A stretch of 64,000 nt of DNA, from positions 1 to 64,000 of the forward strand of contig CAWADT010000025.1 of assembly GCA_963780865.1 (NCBI GenBank), written 5' to 3'. The DNA is from FEN-1073 sp963780865. Its GTDB lineage: Bacteria > Chloroflexota > Anaerolineae > Anaerolineales > RBG-16-64-43. Numbering within the stretch: the first letter of the stretch is position 1; the number at the start of each line of letters is the position of its first letter. Made by a program: the position numbers and the translations under genes. Of the stretch, positions 1 through 9,609 are shown piece by piece. The notes beneath the pieces were generated by a model. It did not search any database. It was not told the DNA's origin and saw only the letters and a program-made list of their open reading frames with translations.

Positions 1-578
1 TTTGACAATGCAGGCGATGATCAGGGAAAAGGTCGAAAAGACCGCCGCGCCCAGGAGCACCGTGACGCGCCACCCCCGCCAGCGCCAGCGGATGCCAGTT
101 CATCTTCACGCCCAGCAGCCACGCCAGCAGATAAACGATGCACGCCTGCGAAAGCCCGCGCACGCCCGCCGAAAGCGCCTTGCCCAGCACCAGCGCCGCG
201 CGCGGCGCCGGGACTGACCAGCAATTTGTGCACCAGCCCCAGGTCGCGCTCCCAGATGACGGCGATGCCGTAAAAAATGGCGATGAACAACACGCTTTGC
301 GCCAGAACGCCCGGCGCCAGAAAATCCAGGTACCGCAGGTCGCCCGTGGGAATCGCGCGAATGCGCGTGAACACCTCGCCGAAAATCAGCAGCCACAGCG
401 CCGGCTGGATCGCGCGCGTCAGCAACTCGGTCGGGATCATGGCGCAGCTTGCGCAGCTCCATTTCCGCCAGCGTCAGGCACTGACCCAGCCAACGCAGCG
501 GCCCGGCCACTGCCGGGATCAACCGAGCCGGGCGAGGTTGCGTCGAGTTCTGGGAGATGTCACGGTAATTTCCTTCAT
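1..578 (-). pseudogene. ABC-2 type exporter permease, frameshifted and cut by the window edge
   Basis: Membrane subunit of a drug/polysaccharide-type ABC-2 exporter. The ATG at 578 (MKEITVTS) follows the ATPase gene. Read across three frames the protein is coherent: RWLGQCLTLAEMELRKLRHD, then PTELLTRAIQPALWLLIFGE, GVLAQSVLFIAIFYGIAVIW and LSQACIVYLLAWLLGVKMNW, which are typical ABC2_membrane helices. At least four frame changes are needed between 578 and the window edge (near 540, 440, 210 and 80), so as written it encodes no full protein. The 3' end lies outside the window. It is third in the operon after the MarR-like regulator and the ATPase. Either real decay or poor local sequence explains the breaks; I cannot separate these. 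Confidence 0.7.
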
Positions 579-1327
579 GTTCAGTTTCCAGGGAGTTGCC
601 GGTGAAATGGGCGAACACTTCGTCCAGCGTCGCGTCGGGCCGTGCCGATGGACCGCTTCAATTCCGTCCGGGCTGCCCAGGGCCGCCATCCGGCCCAGGT
701 TCAGATCGCCACCCGCCCGCACAGATATGTCCGCCTCCTCCATGAAATGGGTGGTCAGGAAAATGGTCATGCCGTATTCCCGCGCCAGCAGCCGCACCTG
801 CCGCCACACCGCCTGCCGCGCCACCGGGTCCAAGCCCGACGGTCGGCTCGTCCAGAAACAGCAGCCGCGGCCGGTGCAGCATGGCCATCGCCAGTTCCAG
901 CCGCCGCACCATGCCGCCGGAATAACCGCGCACTTCGCGGCCGGCGGCCTCCTGCAACTCCGCGAAATTCAGCGCCTCCTCGATGCGGCTGCGCCGCAGC
1001 GCGCGCGGCACGCCGTAAAGCTTGGCGAAGATGAGCAGGTTCTCGTAACCGGTCAGCGCGCCGTCCACCGAAATCAATTGCGGCACGTAGCCGATGGACG
1101 CGCGCACCTGCGCCGGCTGGCGCCGGACATCGAATCCGGCCACCGTGGCCGTCCCCGCGGTCGGCGGCAGCAGCGTGGTCAGGATTTTGATCACGGTGGT
1201 TTTGCCGGCGCCGTTGGGCCCCAGCAAACCAAAGACTTCGCCCTCCGCCACCGTCAGATCCAGACGGTCCACCGCCGTCAAGTTCCCGAATCGCCGGGTC
1301 AGATCCGACTGTCTCCAAGATCGTCAT
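540..1327 (-). pseudogene. ABC exporter ATPase (daunorubicin-resistance/CcmA type), several frameshifts
   Basis: Energy-coupling subunit for the following ABC-2 permease. Start ATG at 1327 (MTILETVGSD). Visible motifs are Walker A GPNGAGKTT, Q-loop region IGYVPQ, signature YSGGMVRR, Walker B LLFLDEPTVGL and the switch histidine in TTHFMEEAD. Each piece lies in a different frame: the first 17 residues, the core (about 1275-840), then DPVARQAVWRQV onward, then TLDEVFAHFTGNSLE. At least four indels are implied. The C-terminal TLDEVF tail is normal for this family. The start overlaps the stop of the MarR-like gene as ATGA, showing that the operon was once translationally coupled. Confidence 0.75.
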
Positions 1328-1799
1328 GGCTCGTTCCTGCCGGTTCTGCCCCCGGCCGCCGTCTGCTGCCCGAAGGCCCGCGCAACGCCCGCAGCGCGCG
1401 CTGAATGGCTTTTTGTTCGGAGGCCGGGAGGGATTTCAGCGCGCCGGCCAGCCGCCGGCGGATCTCGCATCGCGCACCGTTTCCAGCGTCGCCTGCGCCC
1501 CGGGCCGTGAGCGTCAGCGCGATCTGGCGGCGGTTGGTCGAAACCGTGCGCCGCCCTACCAGTCCGCCCGCGACCAGTCCATTGATCAGCCGCGACATCG
1601 CCGGCAGCGAAAGCCCCAGATGCCCGGCCACGGCGGACAACGAGGCGTCTTTGACCCGATGCAGGAAAATCAGGGTGCGATATTGCGGCAGCGAGAGGCC
1701 CGCGGCGTGGCGCCGGCGAACCTGGTCGCGGATGAACCGCATCACCATGGGGACAGTCTCCAGCAGTTCGCGGGCGCAGGATTCAGCCGCTCGGCTCAT
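1324..1799 (-). pseudogene. MarR-family transcriptional regulator, frameshifted near the 3' end
   Basis: Winged-helix regulator, probably the local controller of the exporter downstream. From the ATG at 1799 the N-terminal two thirds is intact: LLETVPMVMRFIRDQVRRRH is the dimerisation helix region, LSLPQYRTLIFL and LSAVAGHLGLSLPAMSRLIN form the HTH, and VSTNRRQIALTLTARG the wing. After LTARG two frame changes are needed to keep family-like sequence (AQATLETVR, then EIRRRLAGALKSLPASEQKA). The restored frame ends NEP-stop at 1324, overlapping the ATPase ATG. First gene of the marR-ATPase-permease operon. The 240 bases upstream of it hold no gene I can support. Confidence 0.7.
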
Positions 1800-2042
1800 A
1801 AATAATTACCATGTGCAACAGTTATCAGATGTCAATTATTGAGCCTTCCGGCCACGACGCCACGCCTTGACCAGGGTGATGACGTGACCTTGGAGGTTTA
1901 TCCACCCCGAAAAGCTAACACAAGGGCGGTCCAATTTCAGGGGAGCAGGTCAATATCAACCCCTTGGGGGCGCTAGGGAACGTTTCCAAGGGAGCATTTT
2001 CACTTCGCCCACCCAGCTCCATTGCCCCAATGGCAAGATCCT

Positions 2043-3240
2043 TCATGATTTGACGCCGCACAAGAAAACTTCGATGCCCAGCTCCGCTGCCAAGGCGGCC
2101 TTCGTGTAAAGTGCGAGGTCGGCTTCCTCCCCAGAACCGGCATACGCCACCTGGATATGATTGGCCTTATGCCGTGCCATCATCTGATCGCGGCTGACTC
2201 CGTGGAGCACGGCATGCATGATCGGCCACTGGTAGTTCGTCTCATTCCAGCGACGCGCGGTCTCCGTGCGCGGAAGCTCGACCACTTTGGCCCGACCTAA
2301 GTCCATTTTTAGTCTGCCATCCTCCACGAAGATGCGGCTCCAAATAATCTCCCCCGGCTTGGCGATGCCACGAAGTGTACCGCCGCCGAGACGGAAAAAC
2401 ATGGGCGGCTGGCGGTGAGAGTCGGAACCGGCCCAGCCGCCCATGTGATGATCAGCTGGCGCACCTCCCGAAATCAGCAACACCCAGACAAAGTCACGGA
2501 TGGTGCCGCTCTTGTCCCAACCGCCCCACCGTAGGTCGTGGAGAGTGGTGGCCACGGGTTGAGCGAGGGCCGTATGCACGCGGTTGGTGAAGAGAGCGTC
2601 TAGACCTGAGCACTCGTCGGCTTCGTTGAAACAGGGGATCGGACCGACCTTGGCGGATGACCTGTCCGGCCGCGTTTTTGACCGGAGGCCGATCTGTGGA
2701 ATTGAGTGTGCCTTCAGCCAAATCGGAGGCGGGGAGGAGGTCCTTGAGACCCTGCTGGTATTGGATGCCGATCGTCTCGCAGCCGAATTCGTCCGCCAGG
2801 CGGCACGCGGCGATGTACGTCCGGCATTGCCAGAGCACCTGCTCTTCGGTGAGGTCAGTTAACTCGGAGGGGCCAAAATGAAAGGTGAAACCTTTGGCCT
2901 TGTACCAATCGAACACCTTGCTGGCCTCCTCTTGACCCACCTTGGTAGCCGCATAGTAAAGGGCCGACTGGGACAGACGCTCCTTGAAGACTCCACATTG
3001 GAAGAGCAATTCGTCGGGAATGATAGCGTTATACATGCCCATGCAGCCCTCATCAAAGACGCCCATGATGGATTTCTTTCGGCGCAGATCCGCGGCGATC
3101 TCCGCAGCGACAGACTTGGCGCGAGCGGGCACGTCGCACCGGCCGAGGGTTTCACGTGATCCGTCGCGTGCGTGACAGCGCCGGTGCGCAGCCAGAGCGC
3201 CAGACCGTTGCGGAAGAAATCATCATCAAAGGTCTCGCTC
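2043..3240 (-). pseudogene. L-fucose/L-arabinose isomerase-like protein, 5'-truncated and frameshifted
   Basis: Middle and C-terminal part of a sugar isomerase of the FucI-like superfamily, identified by overall feel and not by alignment. Pieces in order are DFFRNGLALWLRTGAVTHA, a frame change near 3140, RAKSVAAEIAADLRRKKSIM with FDEGCMGMYNAIIPDELLFQ, a frame change near 2650, then FNEADECSGLDALFTNRV (a glutamate/aspartate cluster like the metal site of the family), a Gly/Ala-rich barrel segment and HHMGGWAGSDSHRQPP, ending FLCGVKS. About 150-200 N-terminal residues are missing: the reading passes into a truncated peptide-binding lipoprotein at about 3235. It is probably not functional. Confidence 0.55.
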
Positions 3241-3552
3241 CAGTACGAGGGTGTCGTAGACCGCCTGGAGGATCCCACCGCTGGCGTTATCGTAGGCCAG
3301 GGCGGGGTCTAAGGTGTCAGGACCCCCTATTGTCAATTCTACAAACGTGTTCGGGTCTTTGGATTTAAACCCTGTGGAGAACGAAGGCGTACTGGTTGAC
3401 GCGATGGTCGGGATGGCCGTTGGCACGACATTCGGGACGGCCGTGGCCGGGATCATTGTGGGCGTTGCCGTGGCTGCGGCGCCGCAAGCCGCAAGGGCCA
3501 TGCCGCCCACGACCATCAGGCCGATCACTAGGATTTTCTTTCCAGGTACCAT
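3226..3552 (-). pseudogene. Truncated peptide ABC transporter substrate-binding lipoprotein (SBP_bac_5 N-terminus)
   Basis: Only the first ~105 residues of a dipeptide/oligopeptide-binding lipoprotein remain. From the ATG at 3552: a lysine-bearing signal peptide, lipobox LAAC (MALAACG), a Thr/Pro/Ala linker, then the family start VELTIGGPDTLDPALAYDNA and GGILQAVYDTLVL. A normal member has about 500-600 residues; here the homology stops at LVLE and the DNA continues as isomerase sequence. It lies directly downstream of the two dpp-type ATPase genes on the same strand, where a binding-protein gene is expected. The truncation removes the substrate pocket. Confidence 0.7.
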
Positions 3553-3702
3553 GTTCTTTCCTCCTTTTTAATCATCGGAAAGACAACGAGTTTGCTCGGA
3601 CGTAAATCTGTTCCTAATGAATTTCCGCCACCTCCTTTCCTAGGTATCCTTCTTTTCCTCATGATGTCCCATCTTCATCTTTTCTCCCTTGCTTGCCGCC
3701 CC

Positions 3703-4722
3703 CTATCTCTGGAATCGTTCCGCGAAATGACAGGCCACCCAGTGCCCGGAATGGATTGCGCGCCAGTCCGGAATGGTTTCCTGGCAGATCCCTTCCGCGA
3801 ACGGGCAGCGGGTGTGGAAGACGCATCCCGAAGGCGGATTGGCCGGGCTGGGGACGTCGCCGGTGAGGATGATGCGTTTGCGCCGCTCCTCCAGCACCGG
3901 GTCCGGAATGGGGATGGCCGACAGCAGCGATTGCGTATATGGGTGTAACGGACAGGAATAGACTTCAGAGCGGTCCGAGAGCTCCATGAGTTTACCCAGG
4001 TACATCACCGCCACGCGGGTGGAAATATGCCGTACCATGCTCAGGTCGTGGGCGATGAAGAGGTACGTCAGACCCATTTCCTTCTGGATGTCCTCCAGCA
4101 GGTTGACCACCTGCGCCTGGATGGATACATCCAGCGCAGAAATCGGTTCATCGCAGACGATGAAGGAGGGATTGAGCGCGAGCGCGCGTGCGATCCCCAC
4201 CCGCTGCCGCTGGCCGCCGGAAAATTCGTGCGGGTAGCGATCGGCGTAGAGCGGATTCAGGCCGACCACCTGCAGCAGGTGGGCGATCCGCTCCCTTCGT
4301 TCCTTCCCGCGCGCGGTTTGGTGGACGTCGAGTGGTTCCCCGACGATTTCCCCGATCGTCATGCGCGGGTCGAGCGAGGCGTATGGGTCCTGGAAGATCA
4401 TCTGCATCTTCCGGCGGTGCCGGCGCAGATTTCCCCCGTGGAGAGTGGAGAGATCTTCGCCGTCCAGATATACGGATCCCGCCGTCGGCCGGTAGAGCTG
4501 CAGAATCGTCCGCCCGGCGGTGGATTTTCCGCACCCGCTTTCGCCCACCAAGCCAAGCGTTTCCCCGCGGAGGATGTCGAAGGTGATGCCGTCCACGGCC
4601 TTGATTTCACCCACCCGGCTTCGAAACACTCCCCGGAAGATGGGGAAATGCATCTTGAGGCCTTCCACCCTCAGCAGCACATCCGGCGAACGAACGGTTT
4701 CGGTGGTGGTTGGCATGCTCAT
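3703..4722 (-). CDS. dppF: Dipeptide/oligopeptide ABC transporter ATPase (DppF/OppF type)
   Basis: Second ATPase of a peptide importer, 339 residues, acting at the cytoplasmic face of the membrane. Motifs: Walker A GESGCGKST, Q-loop MIFQDPYASLDPRMT (the DppF-type Q-loop), signature FSGGQRQRVGIARAL, Walker B FIVCDEP, H-loop IAHDLSMVRH, and the oligo_HPY tail LHPYTQSLLSAIPIPDP with a Cys-rich end (GCVFHTRCPFAEGIC) seen in Fe-S-binding DppF/OppF proteins. I chose the ATG at 4722 (MSMPTTTE) because it overlaps the DppD stop as ATGA; an upstream extension is possible but lies inside dppD. No permease genes (dppB/C) occur in the window, so its partners must be elsewhere or lost. Confidence 0.93.
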   Translation of the reverse strand: MSMPTTTETVRSPDVLLRVEGLKMHFPIFRGVFRSRVGEIKAVDGITFDILRGETLGLVGESGCGKSTAGRTILQLYRPTAGSVYLDGEDLSTLHGGNLRRHRRKMQMIFQDPYASLDPRMTIGEIVGEPLDVHQTARGKERRERIAHLLQVVGLNPLYADRYPHEFSGGQRQRVGIARALALNPSFIVCDEPISALDVSIQAQVVNLLEDIQKEMGLTYLFIAHDLSMVRHISTRVAVMYLGKLMELSDRSEVYSCPLHPYTQSLLSAIPIPDPVLEERRKRIILTGDVPSPANPPSGCVFHTRCPFAEGICQETIPDWRAIHSGHWVACHFAERFQR

Positions 4723-5708
4723 CCCCGCGGCTTTCCGAGATCGATATCCCACCAGCAAGCCGATGTGTGGCTGTCGGCGATCGGCAGAAGCGGCGGATTC
4801 TCCGCCCGGCAATGATCGAAGGAGTAGGGGCAGCGCGGAACAAAAGGGCAGCCCCGCACCGGTTGGCACATGTCCGGCGGGAAACCTTTGATGTTGACCA
4901 GCCGGTGAATGCCTTTCTCGTCGAGCCGGGGCAGCGAACCCAGCAGCCCGCGCGTGTAAGGATGCTGCGGGTTGGCGTACAGCTCCTTGACGGGCGCGTG
5001 CTCAACGACGAACCCGGCGTACATCACCACGACGCGCTGGGCGATGCCGGCGATCACGCCCAGGTCGTGGGTGATCCAGATGATCGCCATCTTAAACTCG
5101 TCCCGCAAGTGTTTGACGAGCTCCACGAATTGCGCCTGGATCGTTACGTCCAGGGCGGTGGTCGGTTCGTCGGCGATAAGTAGCGAAGGGTTGCACGCCA
5201 GCGCCATGGCGATCATTACGCGTTGCCGCATCCCGCCGGAAAACTGATGCGGATAATCCGCAAGCCGCTTTTCGGGGCTGGGGATGCCCACATGCGTGAG
5301 CAGCTCGATCACCCGTTCGCGGGCTTGCTTCTTGTTCATGTGTTTGTGGATAAACAGGGATTCCGCTATCTGGTTTTCGATATTGATTACCGGGTTAAGG
5401 GAGGTCATCGGGTCCTGAAAGACCATCCCGATTTGAGCGCCTCGTACCTGGCGGATCTCCTCGGGCGTCATTTTCAAGAGGTCTTTGCCCTGAAATATCG
5501 CCTCTCCGCTTTCAATCCGCCCCGGCGGCAAGGCGATCAGGCGCAGTATGGAAAGCACCGATACGCTTTTTCCGCAACCGCTTTCGCCGACAATCCCCAG
5601 CGTTTCTCCTTCATCGACATGGAAACTCACGCCGTTAACGGCGTTGATGATGTCGGTGTCGGTATAAAATTTGGTTTCGAGATTCGTTACGGAGAGGACT
5701 TCGGGCAT
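4719..5708 (-). CDS. dppD: Dipeptide/oligopeptide ABC transporter ATPase (DppD/OppD type)
   Basis: First ATPase of the peptide importer, 329 residues. Motifs: Walker A GESGCGKSVS, Q-loop GMVFQDPMTSLNPV, signature FSGGMRQRVMIAMAL, Walker B LLIADEPTTALDVT, H-loop ITHDLGVIAG, oligo_HPY QHPYTRGLLGSLP and the Cys-rich segment CPFVPRCPYSFDHC. DppD and DppF form the heterodimeric nucleotide-binding pair of peptide importers. The start at 5708 (MPEVLSVTNLET) leaves a normal N-terminus. It is translationally coupled to dppF (ATGA). Upstream lies a 500-bp non-coding gap, so this is the first gene of the unit as it now stands. Confidence 0.93.
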   Translation of the reverse strand: MPEVLSVTNLETKFYTDTDIINAVNGVSFHVDEGETLGIVGESGCGKSVSVLSILRLIALPPGRIESGEAIFQGKDLLKMTPEEIRQVRGAQIGMVFQDPMTSLNPVINIENQIAESLFIHKHMNKKQARERVIELLTHVGIPSPEKRLADYPHQFSGGMRQRVMIAMALACNPSLLIADEPTTALDVTIQAQFVELVKHLRDEFKMAIIWITHDLGVIAGIAQRVVVMYAGFVVEHAPVKELYANPQHPYTRGLLGSLPRLDEKGIHRLVNIKGFPPDMCQPVRGCPFVPRCPYSFDHCRAENPPLLPIADSHTSACWWDIDLGKPRG

Positions 5709-6209
5709 GGAGGATTAGCCACCTGTCTTAAGTTTTCGCTCGGCAAACTTGCCCTTGGGGAGCATGTCGATAAATTTTAGCATATTATCGGTGGTTAAGG
5801 GCAAGGGGTTCTTCAGATGGCTTGATTAAAGGAGCGTTATTTTAATGTCCTACAGCCAATAGAATTTGCTCCGGCACCTGATTGGGAGGTTCTTCAGCAA
5901 AAATCGCGAGCCCCTTCCCCTGACGGAGAATTGCATACATCTACGCGTCTGGGGGTGTTTTCCTCCCGCGTAGGTGTGCGCTAACATCCCCCGGAGGAAT
6001 CTCACGGTAGGAAAGGGAAAATCCCCCGCAAAAACGAACAGGAGTTTGGTTTTACCTATGGAAACCGGAGTTTTTTTGGAGCGAGAACCCAGGGGGTGAA
6101 GCAGCCGCTCGTTTCAATCCAGACGGAAGTCTCCGTTTTAGCTATTCGAACGGATGAGGCACTTCCAAAGCGAGATTGGTGCGTTCCGCAGCTTAGGCAG
6201 AAAAATCCT
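5709..6209. other. Intergenic region, no gene seen
   Basis: No credible reading frame. A 7-bp inverted repeat CTACGCG...CGCGTAG brackets 5941-5973, and on the minus strand a TG-C-TAAAAT sequence near 5774-5782 could be an extended -10 element for dppD. Neither is strong. Confidence 0.4.
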
Positions 6210-7736
6210 CTATGGTACCCAGGCCGCGCGCCGGATGACGGCATTCATGTCACCCATTTCGCGCGGGATGAAATCCGGCGCGGACGCGGTCTGGAAGGTG
6301 CCATTTTCGAGCGCAATTAACAGAGTATTGCCCTCGAGCGGGTCCCAGACCATCGCCCCCACATCGCCTTCCAGGATCTCCCGCCACGAGCCGTCCGGGA
6401 ATTTAACTTTCACCCGATGGATGCGTTTTTCTATCACATCCCAGGCTTGGTAGCCGCTTTTCGAGACGGCCGGTTGATAGGATGAGCCGGCCAATGGCGG
6501 ATCGTAGCGCCGGTTTCCGTCCGGTGAAAAAAGCGCGTCGGGATAGGCCTGAAACAGACCGTCCTCGGGCAGCCAGGTTAAGCTATAGGCTTTTTGATCC
6601 GATAGCTTCAGCGGAGCAGGGGATTCGGGAAGGATCAGGTACGTCCCCTCCGCGTACGAACAGGAGCATCCGGAGTCGATGGAAAAAATGACGGCGCCGT
6701 TTTCCGGCGAGAAGGCCGGCCGGGTGTAAAGACAAAAATCCGCAATCGGTGTTTCCTGTCCGCTCTCGACGTCCACCGACCGTAGGTTATGGGCGAGACA
6801 CTTTTCGTCGCCGTCATACATCAGGTAATGCGTATCATCCGACCAGCCGAGCAGGTTGTGGAATGTGCCCTTGGGCGCGGGCTGCGTGATAACCGCCCCG
6901 TCGGACATCCGCACGGCCCATAGCCCCTCCATCGGATGGAATTCGACCAGCGTGGCTCCGTACGGCGGCACCCAACTGATTCCGATTTGCAGCAAATATT
7001 TTCCGTCCGGCGACCAGATCGGATCGATGGTTTGGGCGGGGTCCTGGATGAGTTGCCGGTTTTTCCCCGCGGCGAAGTCGTAGATGAACAGGTCGGCTGA
7101 CGGGCCGGGGACGGCGCCAAGGTATGCCAGTACTCCGTTTGAACCCGGCTGCCAAGCCAAACCCGGATACTGCGTGATAGCGTAATAGGCGAACGCTTTC
7201 ACGGTAATTGAATTCAGCGCGATTTCTTTTTGGGTGATGTCCTGCAGGTGGGCGATCACGTTTGCTTTTCCGCCGGGCAGGTCGATGGCAACCAGATCGG
7301 GTCCTTTGGCGCCGACGACCACCATGCCGATCCGATCGCCCTGGGGTGAAATCGAGGCACGCAGGTCCTGCTCCGTGTCCCGTATTCCTCGATCGTAGAT
7401 CCGGGTCAGAAATCCGCCGTCGGGATTGGCGATCCAAATTCCCGCATCGCCTTCAAAAAGGACGTAGGGGCCCTTTGGATTTAGGCCCGCTGGTGCGGGA
7501 GTGTTTGCCGGCGGGAGAGCGGTTGGCTGTTCCTGTGTCGTCGTGGGCGAAACGATTCCCGATGTGGTGGAAGCGGACGTCGCGGAGTGCGTAGATGCGG
7601 ATGTCGCGGCTAGCGGAGATACGGACGTCGGAACAGAGAAAGTTGCTGTTACGCAGGCTGAGAGAATCATCAAGCTGCTCGCCGCCGCGATCCTGAGTAA
7701 CATCATCCAGTAGGACTCTATCGATAATTGTTTCAT
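6210..7736 (-). CDS. TolB/WD40-like beta-propeller lipoprotein
   Basis: Exported lipoprotein of 508 residues with no assigned reaction. The ATG at 7736 (MKQLSIESYW) is preceded by GGGAGGGTA, a good ribosome site. Signal helix, then lipobox LSAC, then a Ser/Thr/Pro/Ala linker of about 80 residues, then repeated propeller-blade motifs: WSPDGKYLLQ, FSPENGAVIF, PQGDRIGMVV, LFSPDGNRRY. TolB-like propellers usually bind proteins or glycans outside the membrane. Three comparable lipoproteins occur elsewhere in the window (22981, 29719, 37986). Upstream is a 440-bp gap with hairpin repeats. Confidence 0.75.
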   Translation of the reverse strand: MKQLSIESYWMMLLRIAAASSLMILSACVTATFSVPTSVSPLAATSASTHSATSASTTSGIVSPTTTQEQPTALPPANTPAPAGLNPKGPYVLFEGDAGIWIANPDGGFLTRIYDRGIRDTEQDLRASISPQGDRIGMVVVGAKGPDLVAIDLPGGKANVIAHLQDITQKEIALNSITVKAFAYYAITQYPGLAWQPGSNGVLAYLGAVPGPSADLFIYDFAAGKNRQLIQDPAQTIDPIWSPDGKYLLQIGISWVPPYGATLVEFHPMEGLWAVRMSDGAVITQPAPKGTFHNLLGWSDDTHYLMYDGDEKCLAHNLRSVDVESGQETPIADFCLYTRPAFSPENGAVIFSIDSGCSCSYAEGTYLILPESPAPLKLSDQKAYSLTWLPEDGLFQAYPDALFSPDGNRRYDPPLAGSSYQPAVSKSGYQAWDVIEKRIHRVKVKFPDGSWREILEGDVGAMVWDPLEGNTLLIALENGTFQTASAPDFIPREMGDMNAVIRRAAWVP

Positions 7737-7843
7737 TACCCTCCCGCGAACCAGAGATATAAGTATAATCCGCGCCCGGCGTAATCCGGATTTTCCGGTG
7801 CAAGGGTCCACTCAGCTAGGCCGGTCCATGGAAGTTAATCATT

Positions 7844-8097
7844 CAGGGCTTCAGCCCCGGAAAAAAGAAAGCGGCCAAGGATTGACCGCGCGTGGTCGGT
7901 CGGCAATAAATCGCCGCGCTCTCGACGGTGCCGGATCCATCCGGCTTCAAGCCATTTCCTTCGGTGGAATATTCAAACTTAGTGATCAATCCCCATATCG
8001 GTTAATGATTGGCTATGGTTATATTCAATCCTATGAAGATAATGGGTAAAGCCCGGTTTTAGCCGGGCGCTGTTTTTAGCTCGGGGCTTCAGCCCCG
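7844..8097. repeat. Hairpin repeats in the 7737-8178 gap
   Basis: The gap holds no gene. Two copies of the element GGGCTTCAGCCC occur at about 7847 and at 8082-8097; the second is a perfect 16-bp palindrome CGGGGCTTCAGCCCCG. Next to it, 8051-8068 is GCCCGG-TTTTA-GCCGGGC, followed on the plus strand by a T-rich run and on the minus strand by CTTT. The pair sits just downstream of the ectodomain gene at 8179 and may terminate it. Confidence 0.6.
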
Positions 8098-8178
8098 GTG
8101 AATTCCAAGCGATCACCTGGCGGACTTGTTGGGAGATCCATTAATCTGATAATTCAAGCGGTCGAATCCGCCTCGATA

Positions 8179-9609
8179 TTATCCAGGTTTGCTTGACGGC
8201 GACCAAACGAGCGTCCAGGGACCAAGGACGGTGACATTGAGACTACCGTCAAGTTCGACGGTCAATTTGCCGATGGGGATAGGTCCGTTATCAAAGGTCA
8301 ACGTTGCAAAACCGGGGTCTATGGAAAAGCCTTCACCATAATCTATTCCTAGTATGGAAAGAACAAAACTGTGGCGATCATCGGTGGGCGGGTTATTTGT
8401 GGTAAAGGTATAGCCCGTTTTTGTCATGCTTACTTGCTTGAAAACGTAATCCACCCCGAGTAAAGTAATGGACTGATTGATTGTCCAAGTTTGGCCGATT
8501 TGCGGATTGGCGCCAGTATCGAATTGGAAGGTGTCGCTCGCCTCCGTCATGACTACCATGTAATCCACACGAATGGTTAGCGGAAAGCGTAAAGGTTTTA
8601 CGATTTCATAGGCCCATTTAAACGAGTTGTTCCATTGCCACGCGTCCCGGATATCGGTTCGTGGCCAAGCCGGAATCCGATTTCCTTTTGCATCCGTAAA
8701 GATAAGAGGATCATCATAATCGTTTACGCCTACCCCCATAAATTGACCAGGCAAATCGCCCGAGTCTGTAAAGTTGCCCACCAGAATATATGAATCCGAA
8801 TATTCGATGACCTTATCCAGATACAAACCTGTCCCATTAGGCACGCGGGTTGGCGTGGGTGGCCAGTCGGTCGGATATTCAATCGTCGATCCAGGTGTCA
8901 GGTAGGGGGTCATGATACGGGATGGACCAGATTCCTGAGCCGTAACTCCAATTTCCACGCCGGGAGTAATGAAATTCTTGGGAGCAGGGACGAGAGAAAA
9001 GGGGATTTCCAAATTGAACGTCGGTCCAAATTTGTTCATGGGATCGAAGTTGTAAAAGACCATGACCACCTTTTGCGCATCCGCCGGTAAAGGGGGAAAG
9101 GTATTACTTGTATTAATGCGACCGCTATCGCTTGTCCATCCCATTCCTCCACCGCCAGTGGAGGCTAGTTCTTTGCCGTTTTCCAAACGCAGGACGGGAA
9201 GGGGGAAGGAATCACCTTGACCAAATGGAAACCCATCGAAATGATACTGTACTACTGTGCGGGTTGCATCCGCTATGACAGCATCCACCATAACAATAAT
9301 CCCACCATGCTGCACACGGACCGGCTCCCTTAGCACGCGAACGGGCGAGGTAAGATCCACAAGGCCAACCCCGGGGATGTAGCCCATGGATTTTCCGATC
9401 ACGTACGCCACGCAGGTTGACAATGCCAGGGTGAGCAGCACTACAAGAATCAATAAGATAGGTCTTGAGCGCAAAGTTTGCAGGGAGGTCTTCTTTCTTC
9501 CACGAGCCGAGTCGGGGGCAAGGGCTGCGAGGCGCGGCAGCAAATTGATGTCGCTCGGAATGAAATCGGCTGCGACCGCATCCAGAATATCGGGATACGT
9601 CCTGTTCAT
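8179..9609 (-). CDS. Single-pass membrane protein with large ectodomain, partner of the adjacent ECF sigma factor (candidate anti-sigma)
   Basis: 476 residues: a ~48-residue basic cytoplasmic N-terminus, one membrane helix (PILLILVVLLTLALSTCVAY), then a ~400-residue beta-rich ectodomain beginning MGYIPGVGLV and RVLREPVRVQ. The start overlaps the stop of the sigma gene (ATGA), so the two are coupled. The same GYIPGxGxV / RVLxEPVxV block occurs in the protein at 50134, also coupled to an ECF sigma gene. The arrangement suggests a membrane anti-sigma that senses something outside, but no known anti-sigma domain is recognisable in the short cytoplasmic part, so this is inference. Confidence 0.7.
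   Translation of the reverse strand: MNRTYPDILDAVAADFIPSDINLLPRLAALAPDSARGRKKTSLQTLRSRPILLILVVLLTLALSTCVAYVIGKSMGYIPGVGLVDLTSPVRVLREPVRVQHGGIIVMVDAVIADATRTVVQYHFDGFPFGQGDSFPLPVLRLENGKELASTGGGGMGWTSDSGRINTSNTFPPLPADAQKVVMVFYNFDPMNKFGPTFNLEIPFSLVPAPKNFITPGVEIGVTAQESGPSRIMTPYLTPGSTIEYPTDWPPTPTRVPNGTGLYLDKVIEYSDSYILVGNFTDSGDLPGQFMGVGVNDYDDPLIFTDAKGNRIPAWPRTDIRDAWQWNNSFKWAYEIVKPLRFPLTIRVDYMVVMTEASDTFQFDTGANPQIGQTWTINQSITLLGVDYVFKQVSMTKTGYTFTTNNPPTDDRHSFVLSILGIDYGEGFSIDPGFATLTFDNGPIPIGKLTVELDGSLNVTVLGPWTLVWSPSSKPG

Noticed and set aside
2375..2590. Small plus-strand frames within the isomerase fragment
   Set aside because: They overlap the isomerase remnant and lack start signals or recognisable sequence.
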